64,000 bases of DNA. Source: Hevea brasiliensis. Taxonomy: Eukaryota; Streptophyta; Magnoliopsida; Malpighiales; Euphorbiaceae. Below, one piece after another: positions 44,163 through 55,938 of this stretch. Made by a program: the position numbers and the translations under genes. The notes below the pieces were generated by a model. It saw only the letters and a list, made by a program, of their open reading frames with translations. It was not told the DNA's origin and searched no databases. Location: positions 55,034,773 through 55,098,772 of the forward strand of contig NC_079495.1 in the NCBI RefSeq assembly GCF_030052815.1, read 5' to 3'. Within the stretch, counting starts at the first letter, position 1. Every line of letters starts with the position of its first letter.

Positions 44163-47100
44163 CTCCCCGCCAATGTGAAACTTATGGAAGAAATCATGGT
44201 GGGGTATGCTACAAGGCTTTTGGAGCCTGTTATAACTGTGGAGGCACAGGACACTTTGCCAAGGACTGCACCAGTACTCGCAGAGTTGGACTACCTCCTA
44301 CTACTGCAGAAGGGTCAGTTCAGAGCCCTGTCACCAGATGTTCACAACCACCCAGCAGAGGTAGAGGCAGGGGCAGAGATAGCCCAGCAGGCAGCCAAGG
44401 CATAGTGAAACAATCAGAGCAAGACAGTGCTCCGGTCAGAATCTTTGCAATGAGACAGAGAGAAGAGGCCGAGACATCTGATGTTGTGGCTGGTACCTTC
44501 ATAACTTTTAATCAAGATGTGTTTGTGTTATTTGATCCGGGTTCTACCCATTCTTGTGTGAGTGCTAGCATCATTGATTGCATTGCTGTTCCATGTACAA
44601 AAATGGACTTTGAGGTGCTAGTAACAAGTCCGCTAGGACAAGAGGTCAAGGTTAATAGAATGTATAGGGATTGTCCTTTGGTGATCCAAGGACACACTTT
44701 TCTGTTTGATTTCATTGAAATGCCCTTCAGAGATTATGATATCATCTTGGGCATGGATTGGTTAGCCAGGCATCACGCCATGATTGACTGTAGGCTGAAG
44801 ACAGTCACTTTTGGTCTCCCTCAGTACAGTGATGTGGTAATACATGGGGAGAGGCAACTATTGCCATCCAACATCATTTCGGCTGCACTAGCTAGAAAAA
44901 TGATTAGAAAGGGGTGTGAAGCATACTTGGCACATGTGGTAGACACCCAAGTGGGGAGTCCAGCATTGAGGGACATCCCTACAGTATACGACTTTCTAGA
45001 TGTGTTTCCTGATGAATTGCCAAGATTACCTCCGGAAAGAGAAGTGCAGTTTGAAATTAATGTTATGCCTGGTGTGGATCCAATCTCCATAACGCAATAT
45101 AGAATGGCACCAGCAAAGTTGAAGGAGTTGAAGGTACAATTTCAAGAACTACTTAAAAAGGGCTTCATCCGCCCTAGTGTGTCACCTTGGGGAGTGCCAG
45201 TATTATTTGTTAAGAAGAAAGATGGCACCCTCCGCTTATTCATCGACTACCGACAATTGAATAAGGTGACAATAAAGAACAGATATCCATTGCCTCACAT
45301 TGATAATCTGTTTGATCAGTTGAAGGGTGCAGCTGCATTCTATAAAATTGATTTGCGATCTGATTATTATCAGTTGAAGGTGCAAGAGTAGAGTATTCCA
45401 AAAACTACTTTTAGAACTCGGTATGGCCACTATGAGTTTCTAGTAATGCCATTCGGGTTAACTAATGCTCCAGCTGCTTTTATGGATCTGATGAACACTA
45501 TCTTCAGACCATATCTCGACCAATTTGTGGTGGTGTTTATTGATGATATTTTGATATATTCGAGGAATGCAGAGGAGCATGACAGACATCTGCGGATTGT
45601 ACTGCAGACCTTAAGGGAGAAATAACTATACGTCAAATTATTGAAATGTGAATTTTGGCTGAGAAAAATCTCCTTTTTGGGACATGTTGTGTCAGCTGAA
45701 GGGATCAAGGTAGATTCCAGCAAGGTAGAAGCTATCCTTATTTGGAAGCCGCCCAGGAATATCACAGAAATTCGCAATTTTCTGGGTTTAGCTGGATATT
45801 ACCGTCGATTTGTGAAAGGGTTTTCTATGTTATCTTCTCCACTGACCAAGCTGCTTCGGAAAGATGTAAAATTTCAGTGGACAGATAAATGCCAGCAGAG
45901 TTTTGATGAGTTGAAGAGGTGTTTGACTGAAGCTCCAGTCCTTACTTTACCTACTTCGAGTAAAGAGTATACAGTTTATAGTGATGCTTCTCACAATTGG
46001 TTAGGTTGTGTACTGATGCAAGATCGGAATGTCATTGCTTATACATCACGCCAGCTGAAACCGCATGAGAGGAACTACCAAACACATGATTTGGAGCTAG
46101 CAGCTATTGTTTTTGCTCTGAAGATCTGGAGACACTATTTATATGGGGAGAAATGTTACATTTACACAGATCACAAGAGTCTAAAGTAGTTAGGTACCCA
46201 GAAGGAATTGAATTTGAGGCAGAGGAGATGGTTAGAACTGATTAAAGACTATGATTGCTTAATAGACTATCAGCCAGGGAAAGCAAATGTGGTGGCTGGC
46301 GCCTTAAGTCGCAAGACTATGGCAAGTCTCAGAGTTTCTCCTTTGTCCATGGTACATGAGTTGAAAGCATAGCATGCCAGTTTAGAGATTGATGATGAGG
46401 GACAGACAGTAGTTGCATGGCATGTACAGCAAGTGTTGATTGATCATATCAGAATGGCTGCTCAGAGTGATGATAAATATCAAAAGCTACTAAAAGAAGT
46501 CTAGCAGGGCAAGAAACCTGAATTCTCTGTGAGAGATAATGGTTTACTACTACATCAGGGCAGAATGTGCATTCCTAATGATGTGGAATTGAGATGGATC
46601 ATTATGAAGAAAGCACATGAGTCTCCTTTTGCTATGCACCCTGGTGGAACTAAAATGTACAGAGGGCTGAAAGAGCATTACTGGTGGATGGGTATGAAGA
46701 GGGATATAGCTGAATTTGTTTCCAAATGCCTAACTTGTCAGTAAGTAAAGGTATAATATCAAGTTCCAGCTGGTTTGTTACATTCATTGCCAGTACCAGA
46801 GTGGAAATGGGAACGGATAACTATGGATTTTGTTACGGGACTTCCAAGGACACAGAATAGTCATGATGCAGTATGGGTTATAGTTGATAGACTGACCAAG
46901 TCTACTCACTTTTTGCCAGTTCGGATGGACTATAGCCTGGAAAGATTGGCCAGATTGTACATATATGAGATTGTAAAATTGCATGGAGTGCCAGTATCAA
47001 TTGTATCTGACAGAGATCCTAGGTTCACTTCTAGATTCTGGGGTAGTCTTTAGAGAGCCCTAGGAACTAGATTGAACTTCAGCATAGCATTCCACCCACA

Positions 47101-47866
47101 GACAGATGGCCAGTCTAAAAGGGTTATTCAGATATTGGAGGATATGCTACGGGCTTGTGTGATTGAGTTTGAAGGTAGTTGGGATACACACTTGCCTTTG
47201 ATTGAGTTTGCTTATAACAATAGCTACCAATCAAGCATTGGGATGCCTCCATATGAAGCTTTGTATGGCAGAAAGTGCAGAACTCCCTTATATTGGGATG
47301 AAGTTGGTGAAAGGAAAATGATTGGGCCAAAAATTGTTCAGCAGACAGAGGAAAAGATCAGATTGATTAGAGATCGACTCAAGGCTCCATCAGACCATCA
47401 GAAGTCCTATGTTGATCTGAAGAGAAGAGATATTGAATATGCAGTGGGTGATAAGGTATTCCTTAAAGTTTCTCCTTGGAAGAGGATTATGAGATTTGGC
47501 AAAAAGGGGAAACTGAGTCCTCGTTTCATCGGACCATATGAGGTTCTGGAAAGAGTGGGTCCTTTGGCATATCGGTTGGCATTACCTCCGGAGCTAGAAA
47601 GGATACACAGTGTCTTTCATGTGTCCATGTTAAGGAGGTACAGATCTAACCCATCTCATGTTCTATTAGTTGAAGAGATTGAGGTAAATCCAGACCTCTC
47701 ATATGATGAAGAACCCATAGAAATTCTGGCTTATGAGGTGAAGCAGTTGAGGAATAAACAGATACACCTGGTTAAAGTGCTGTGGAACCATCATTCAGGC
47801 CAGGAAGCTACTTGGGAACGTGAAGAGGATATGAGGAGACAGCACCCACAACTGTTTAGAGACTAA
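44163..47866 (+). pseudogene. A1 gag knuckle - protease - RT - RNase H - integrase - chromodomain
   Basis: After the CTCCC duplication the A1 frame resumes with a zinc knuckle ([14 protein letters not shown], 44229-44269). It is open to 45391, so gag and pol share one frame. Protease has D-P-G (Asp 44534-44536) and ILGMDWL. RT keeps FIDD (45536-45547). RNase H reads [11 protein letters not shown] and YTDHKSLK. The integrase finger, the first Asp (TMDFVTGLP) and second Asp (SDRDPRF) are present, but the catalytic Glu of TDGQSE is Lys (AAA 47117-47119). The chromodomain is complete to 47866 (EATWE, QHPQLF). Stops are at 45389, 45623, 46187, 46370, 46502, 46742, 46754 and 47051, mostly TAG/TAA in place of CAG/CAA in A2. 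Confidence 0.94.
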
Positions 47867-47899
47867 TGCCACGTAAAATTTTGAGACGAAATTTATTTT

Positions 47900-47912
47900 A
47901 AGGGGGGGAGAA
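47900..47912 (+). other. A1 polypurine tract
   Basis: AAGGGGGGGAGAA lies one base before the 3' LTR start at 47914. The A2 copy (5643-5655, minus) has lost the G run. Confidence 0.88.
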
Positions 47913-47913
47913 T

Positions 47914-50900
47914 TGTAACACCCCTATGTTCGGTAGTGCGTTCTACTGTTCCGGTGACCAGTGTCTGTCCGGACAGCTAGAATGCCTAGAACTACACTTA
48001 CATATTGATGAGGAGACATAAAATAATGAAATACAAGAAAAGAAAATACAAAAAAAAACAAAGGAAAAATAATAGCAATGAAATGTAACCAAGTTAAATG
48101 AGCCGAGAACCCTAGCGATGGGTGACCGCACTGGAAAGTCGCGGCATGGACCGTTGACTAGCCCTGGACCACGGGGAACCCTGAAAAATATTTTTAGGAC
48201 CTAAATAAATGTCTATTGAAGTATAAATACTATTATAAATATCAAAAAAAATTAATTAATTAGTACAAAGAAAAGTGAGAAATCGAGAAAATGGACAAAA
48301 CTCGGTGTTACCGAAAAATTGGGAATGCAACTCGAACAGGGGCATTGTGGTCATTTGATACCCGAGTTGTCTTTTGACCTAAATGTCCATTAAAAATAAA
48401 TGATATTACACTTGGAAAATGTCATGAAAAATTAAATTGGTGGTACCTAATGTAAATAGCAAAAATTAGGAGTTAAATGTGGGAAAATGAAACTTTAGAT
48501 TAAACTAACATTTAATTTTAACATAGTGCTCCACTAACTCACCTAAGTGGACCACTAAAGCTTCATTTTGGACAAATTTCATCTTCTTCCTCACCTCTCA
48601 AAGAACCAGCCGAAATTGCTCCCAAGGAAGAACTCCATTGCCGTCCACCTTAGAGCTTTATGCAAGCTTGATCCAAGCTTCTTTCCTTGCACTTTCCTTC
48701 ATTAAAAGTTGTCCATACACCTTGGGCAGTAGATAGGCAACAAGAAGACCAAGTTTTGGAGAGGTTTTGAAGAGTTTCCAAAGTGGTAAGTAGGTGTTTT
48801 TGATTATTGCTTCATTAAAGTTTGTGAGGATGTTATGGGTACTTGAATTGTATAAAGATTTTTGGAGTTTGATGTTTGAAGGGAGATGTATATTTTTTGC
48901 AGCCATGGAAACTCCTTAAGGGCAGTTTATCCTTGTATGTAAATAGTAGATTAAAGTGTTGATGAAGTGTTTATGTGTGTAGGAATAAATTGGGTGATGT
49001 ATACTAAGTATATGTTAATGTACACTTGATTTTGGAAGATTGGATGTTAATTGAAGAAGATTGCAATTCAGCAATGTGAAGTGTGGACCTAAATGTGTTA
49101 TTTCATGGTTTGTTTTATGGAATATTATTGTTGAATTGTGGTACTTATTATGGCACCTTGTGTATGTGTATGAGGGTTTGAGTTTGGACATGTAAATGAG
49201 TTATATTATGTAGTTAAATTGTGTGTAAATTGGAATTGGTAAATTCTGTGCTATAAGGTGCATATTGAGTGTGGTTATAAGCTGCCAAAATGTGAAGTGA
49301 AATATGTTTATATTATGGTACAAAACAGAAATGGCATGAATGTGTAACTTGGTAAGTGTTAAAAGTATATTTGGTATGTAATGAAGAGTGTTGCAATAGA
49401 GCAGTGTGCATTTTGGCCTAGAACCTTAAGTGTGTGGCTCCAATTGGTATGAGACCAATTGGAGGTGAAACTAGGCACAAAAAGTGCCAACTTTCATGAA
49501 GGAAGCTTACCAAAATTCTGCTTGGAAGGTAACTTGAAAAATGACCAAATCCGGATTAGTGCATTTAAGGCCTGAAAATTGACCATTTGGGCAGCAGTTA
49601 GTGTTTTGGCCATAACTCACCCAAAACATGTCCAATTGACCTGAAAGTTTTACCATGAATAGTTGAGACACATATCTACAAGTCTTATGGAGACACCAAA
49701 GCCCAGAAATGACCATAAGCAAGTCAAATAGCTTGAACAAGTTCGGGTCCAAAAACTGGCCAAACCTAAAATGACCTAAAATGACCTAAAGTGACCAATT
49801 TTGGTACATTCTGACCAGCAATAGTAAAATGAACATAACTTGGTCTACATAACTCAGAATGACCTAATATTTTGCCCCGCGTGCAATAAGACATAGATCT
49901 ACAAGTTTGTAGTTTTGACCGAAACCCGAAAACTGAGGGAACTAGGTCATCCGGCTAGGTCAAATAAGTATACCGGAATCCGACAAATTGCAATAAAACG
50001 CAATATACATGGAAATGAATTGGGTAACATGTACTAACCCTAAAAGGCTACAAATGTGACATATTGGTAACATTAAAACCTAATTCACCTAAACTGCATC
50101 GAGGGTCAATATTTTAGGTTGACTAAGGAAATAATGGAATTCAATGAATTAATTATTAAGCATTATCGTTAGAGAGAGTTTAAATGAGTACTGAAACACT
50201 TCAAATTGTGTTTCTCAGTTAGCAAAGACTCAGAGAATGGGAAGGAAACACTGAGTCAGAGCCAAGAGACAGTTATCAGAGGTTTGTGCACAATAGCTAC
50301 TTCTTTTGAATTTTTTAATTGAAATAAATTATGACTATTTGTATATTATTGTTTTAAATTGTGGAAATGTGTTTGAATGGATACTTATTGCTTGAAAAGC
50401 ATTGTAAATGGTTTGAAACTGTAAAAAATTATTTGAATGATATTTGATGGATACTTATTGATTGAAAAGCATTGTAAATGGTTTGAAACCATAGCTATCA
50501 TGTATATTGATTGAATTCCTCGCTAGCTTGTCTAGTGGGACGAATTGAATTCCCTCTCTGGCTGAAGTGTTGAGGTGTGTGCCTGTTGAGGACGAATAGA
50601 ATGAGTACTCATATTTTTGCTAGCTAGCTATGTTATTCCTCATTAGCCATCGGCTTTTGGGATGAATTGAACTTTGGAACATGATTAAGCTGTGTGTGAT
50701 TTATCGATATGTATTGTGAGATTGTGAAATGGCGTTTAAATTCTTATTGACATTCACTGTCTTTTGAATTTAACTATGTTTTGATTTATTAAGATTTCTT
50801 GTGATATTGTGAAATAGAGTTTAAATTCTTTATGACATTCATTGTCTTTGAATTTAACTATGGTTTTAAGTATTCACTATTTATATGACTTATGATTTGT

Positions 50901-51577
50901 GATTTAAAGTTGTATTTGGTTAATGTTGTGTACCACTGAGACATTGTCTTAGCGATAGCTTTTCATTCTTGCAGTGTGACAGTGAGGCGATGAGCTAGGC
51001 TGCTAGGGCAACACTGAGAGATCATCGGGTATATTGATTATACCGTATTTTGCATTTTGTATTGTAATGTATGTTCACTGTATATATATAGTGTTCTTGG
51101 TTTTGAGTAGTTGTAAACTAAAATTGTACATTGAAGTTGTAAAAATAAATTGTGAATTATCTTGGCTTGTAAAATTTGTACTATATTTCTTTTATCTCAG
51201 CCTTTGGAAATATTGAAAAATTATTGTAGATTTGAGTTGAGAAAAATATTGTGTTGATTAAATGTTGGAGTTTGAGATTAAGAAATATATTTGAAGTGCT
51301 TTTTACAGGTTTTTGAAGAACTGTTTTATTCAAAATACAGATGGCACTCCGCCAAAATTTTTACAGAAATTCCTAATAATTCAAATGTGTTAGCTGTTTC
51401 CCTTCAGTTCAAAAAATTTTTAACACCTGTAAATAATGCTCACCACTGTAAAATGAAGTAAGAAAAGTTTTAAAATCCCTTATAGTATATTTAATGGGTT
51501 ATCAGTAGATGAAGTTGGTAATTCATTAGGTATATTACGGGATCATGTTATGCCTTACAGAGGGGTAGGGTGTGACA
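47914..51577 (+). repeat. A1 3' LTR (3,664 bp)
   Basis: It begins TGTAACACCCC and ends GGGTGTGACA, followed by the duplication AACCA at 51578. It keeps the ~70-bp and ~85-bp duplications of the 5' LTR and the 27-base hairpin (49438-49464). At 50960-51000 it differs strongly from 8850-8900. Confidence 0.94.
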
Positions 51578-54500
51578 AACCAGGTGTATCTATTTATTCC
51601 TCAGCTGCTTCACCTCATATGCCAGAATTTATATGGTTTCTTCATCATATGAGAGGTCTGGATTTACCTCAATCTCTTCAACTGATAGTACATGAGATGG
51701 GTCAGATCTGTACCTCCTTAACATGGACACATGGAAGACACTGTGTATCCTTTATAGCTCTGGAGGTAATGCCAATCGATATGCCAAAAGACCCACTCTG
51801 TCTAGAACCTCATATGGTCCGATGAAACGAGGACTCAGTTTTCCCTTTCTGCCAAATCTCATAATCCTCTTCCAAGGAGAAACTTTGAAGAATACTTTAT
51901 CACCCACTGCATATTCAATATCACTTCTCTTGAGATCAACATAGGACTTTTGATGGTCTGATGCAGCCTTGAGTCTATCTTTGATCAATCTGATCTTTTC
52001 CTCTGTCTGCTGAACAATTTCTGGCCCAATCATCTTTCTTTCACCAACTTCATCCCAACATAGGGGAGTTCTGCACTTCCTGCCATAGCAATTTCTGGCC
52101 CAAAGGCAAGTGTGTATCCCAACTACCTTCAAACTCAATCACACAAGCCCGTAGCATATCCTCCAATATCTGAATTACCCTTTCAGACTAGCCATCTGTT
52201 TGTGGGTGGAATGCTGTGCTGAAGTTCAATCTAGTTCCTAGGCCTCTCTGAAGACTACCCCAGAATCTAGAAGTAAACCTAGGATCTCTGTCAGATACAA
52301 TCGATACTGACACTCCATGTAATTTTACAATTTCATATATGTACAATCTGGCCAATCTCTCTAGGCTATAGTCCATCCGAACTGGCAAAAAGTGAGCAGA
52401 TTTGGTCAGTCTATCAACTATAACCCATACTACATCATGACTATTCTGTGTCCTCGGAAGTCCCATCACAAAATCCATAGTTATCCGTTCCCATTTCCAC
52501 TATGGTACTGGCAATGGATGTAACAAACCAGCTGGAACTTGATGTTCTACCTTTACTTGCTGACAAGTTAGGCATTTAGAAACAAAGTCAGCTATATCCC
52601 TCTTCATACCCATCCACCAGTAATGCTCTTTCAGCCCTCTGTACATTTTAGTTCCACCAGGATGCATAGCAAAAGGAGACTCATGTGCTTCCTTCATAAT
52701 GATCTGTCTCAATTCCACATCATTAGGAACGCATATTTTGCCCTAATGTAGCAATAAACTATCATCTCTCATAGAACAATTCAGGTTTCTTGCCTTGCTG
52801 GACTTATTTCAGTAACTTCTGATATTTATCATCCTTCTGAGCAGCCATTCTAATCTGATCAATCAACACTGGCTGTACATGCCATGCAACTACTGTATGT
52901 CCCTCATCATCAATCTCTAAACTGGTATGCTGTGCTTTCAACTCATGCACCATGGACAAAGGAGAAACTCTGAAACTTGCCATAGTCTTGCTACTTAAGG
53001 CGTCAGCCACCACATTTGCTTTCCCTGGCTGATAGTCTGTTAAGCAATCATAATCTTTAATTAGTTCTAACCATCTCCTCTGCCTTAAATTCAATTCCTT
53101 CTGGGTGCCTAAGTACTTCAAGCTCTTATGATCTGTGTAAATGTAGCATTTTTCTCCATACAAATAGTGTCTCCAGATCTTTAGAGCAAAAATAATAGCT
53201 GCTAGCTCCAAATCATGTGTTGGGTAGTTCCTCTTATGTGGTTTCAGCTGGCGTGATGCATAAGCAATGACATTCCGATCTTGCATCAGTACACAGCCTA
53301 ACCCATTGTGAGAAGTATCACTATAAACTGTGTATTCTTTACCCGGGGTAGGTAAAGTAAGGACTGGAGCTTCAGTCAAACGCCTCTTCAACTCATCAAA
53401 ACTCTGCTGACATTTATCTGTCCACTGAAATTTTACATCTTTCCAAAGCAGCTTGGTCAGTGGAGAAGCTAACATAGAAAACCCTTTCACAAATCGATGG
53501 AAATATCCAGCTAAACCCAGAAAACTGCGAATTTATGTGATATTCCTGGGCGACTTCCAATTAAGGATAGCTTCTTCCTTGCTGGAATCTACCTTGATCC
53601 CTTCAGCCGACACAACATGTCCCAAAAAGGAGATTTCTTTCAGTCAAAATTCACATTTTGACAATTTAGCGTATAGCTATTTCTCCCTTAGAGTCTGCAG
53701 TACAATCCACAAATGTCTGTCCTGCTCCTCTGCATTTTTCAAATATATCAAAATGTCATCAATAAACACCACCACAAATTGGTCGAGATATGGTCTGAAG
53801 ATAGTTTTCATCAGATCCATAAAAGTAGCTGGAGCATTTGTTAACTCGAATGGCATTACTAGAAACTCATAGTGGCCATATCGAGTTCTAAAAGCAGTCT
53901 TTGGAATACTCTGCTCTTGCACCTTCAACTGATAATAACCAGATCGCAAATCAATTTTGGAGAATACAGCTGCGCCCTTCAACTAATCAAACAGATCATC
54001 AATGCGAGGCAATGGATATCTATTCTTTATTGTCACCTTATGGACTCCCCACTTGGGTGTCTACCACATGTGCCAAGTATGCTTCACACCCCTTTTTGAT
54101 CATTTTTCTGGCAATAGCTGCCTCTCCCCATGTATTATCACATCACTATACTGAGGGAGACCAAAAGTGACTGTCTTCAGTCTACAGTTAATCATGGCGT
54201 GATGCCTGGCTAACCAATCCATGCCTAAGATGATATCATAATCTCTGAAGGGCATTTCAATGAGATCAGACAGAAAAGTGTGTCCTTGGATCACCAAAGG
54301 ACAATCCCTATACATTCTATTAACCCTGACCTCTTGTCCTAGCGGACTTGTTACTAGCACCTCAAAGTCCATTTTTGTACATGGAACAGCAATGCAATCA
54401 ATGATGCTAGCACTTGCATAAGAATGGGTAGAACCCATATCAAATAACACAAATACATCTTGATTAATAGTTGAGAAGATACCAACCACAACATCAGATA

Positions 54501-55749
54501 TCTCGGCCTCTTCTCTCTGTCTCATTTCATAGACTCTGACCGGAGCACTGCCTTGCTCTGATTGATTCACTGTGCCTTGGCTGCCTGCTGGGTTACCTTT
54601 ACCCCTGCCTCTACCTGTGCTAGGTGGTTGTGAACCTCTGCTGACAGGGCTCTGAACTGACCCTTCTGCAGTAGTAGGAGGAAGTCCAACTCTATGAGTA
54701 CTGGTGCAGTCCTTGGCAAACTGTCCTGTGCCTCCACAGTTATAACAGGCTCCTATGGCCTTCTAGCACACCCCACCATGATTGCTTCCACAAGTTTCAC
54801 ATTGGCGGGGAGGGTAGGAACTTCTGGTACTCTGCTGACCAGATAGAGGAGGTTTATGCCCTGAATATCTTCCCCTACCGGACTTCTTACCACCTCTGTT
54901 GTGTCCCCCATGGTTCTTCCTCTTTCTAGTAGGACCACTAGAACTCTGTTCTACTGAATTTTCCTCTTTTTCTGTCTTCTCTTATTTCTTTTTCTCAGGG
55001 GCCGCTTCAGATTCAATTCTTTCTAATTCCAGTGCTTGAGAAATAAGTTCAGAGAAGTTAGTATGTTTGAATCCAACCACTTGTAATCTGATACTAGGCT
55101 TCAAGCAGGTTTCAAACCTTTTACATCTTTCCCTGCTGGTAGTAAGTAGACTTACTGCATAATGGCTTAGGCGGGAAAATTCCCTTTCATATTCAGCCAC
55201 CGATCTACTTCCCTATTTCAGACTTAGGACCTCTTGTAGCTTCTGGTCCACATAAGCATCAGGGACATATTTTTGTCTGAACTCCCGTAGAAAATCACTC
55301 CATGTTAGCACTGAAGGTTCTATCAGACTATGGGGAATAGTTTTCCACTAGTCATATGCATCCCCCTGTAGTAGAGACACTGAATATTCAAACCTGAGCT
55401 CCTCTATAAAATGTAGCTTTTTGAACACCCTATCCATTCTCTCTAACCATTGTTCTGCCTCTAGAGGATCTACTGTCCCCTTGAACTTAGTAGCCCCCTA
55501 TTTCATCAATTTGTTATACTGCCTAGCAGAAGACTGTGGTTGTACCACTGGTGTCTATAGTGGGACTTGAGTAGGCATATTACCAGCCATCTGTTGGAAC
55601 ATTGTAGCCATCTGCTGAGCGAACTGAGCAGGAAACTGTTGTACTAAGGGGGCTGGTGCTGCTGATCCACTGACATTGTGTAGGGCTGGGGCATCCCCTT
55701 ACACCTCAGCCTCTATAGATTGATCAACTGAACGATCACCCCCTTCCAT
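51578..55749 (-). pseudogene. A2 gag-pol (all domains, heavily damaged)
   Basis: On the minus strand gag starts at ATG 55749. The gag core is near 54982-55200 (EYEREFSRLSHYAV), the zinc knuckle near 54690-54800, and protease at 54100-54570 with D-M-G and ILGMDWL. RT retains FIDD (53755-53766), RNase H is 52804-53490 ([11 protein letters not shown]), the integrase finger 52500-52718 and the integrase core 52188-52478. The C-terminal part is 51752-52138. Relative to A1, about 299 bp are missing at 54040, removing the N-terminal RT; about 30 bp near 54110 are missing; and about 60 bp near 52095 are replaced by ~14 bp. Many stops add to this. Two of its three largest lesions are deletions with short filler or microhomology. 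Confidence 0.92.
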
Positions 55750-55918
55750 AGTCAATGCGAGGATCTTAGACCTCCTGAACAAATAACACAAGGAGATTTT
55801 CTCCTGTTAGTGCATATTTATAATGTACTGTACTGTATGTATCAAACAATGACATTGAGCAGTTGTATTATGAAGAAAGAATATTCAAATTATAGGTGAA
55901 AACCGAATTTAAAAACTA

Positions 55919-55930
55919 GCTCTGATACCA
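55919..55930 (-). other. A2 primer-binding site
   Basis: The minus strand reads TGGTATCAGAGC, 8 bases inside the A2 5' LTR. It is intact, unlike the A1 site. Confidence 0.93.
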
Positions 55931-55938
55931 CCAAAACA

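Larger units (their letters stand above)
5786..51577 (+). mobile_element. Element A1: Ty3/gypsy chromovirus, plus strand, split by B1
   Basis: The 5' LTR is 5786-9470 and the 3' LTR 47914-51577. The TSD AACCA is at 5781-5785 and 51578-51582. Without B1 the element is about 12.2 kb with a 4.9-kb internal region: primer site, gag with CCHC knuckle, protease, RT, RNase H, integrase and chromodomain. It is the same family as A2 but in the opposite orientation, inserted 143 bp from A2's 3' LTR. At least ten nonsense codons and a lost integrase catalytic Glu make it defective. Clade placement (Tekay/Del) follows from the domain order, chromodomain, long LTR and Met-tRNA primer site. Confidence 0.94.

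Noticed and set aside
47867..47913. Envelope-like gene downstream of A1 integrase
   Set aside because: Only 47 bases separate the chromodomain stop from the 3' LTR, so there is no room for an extra gene.
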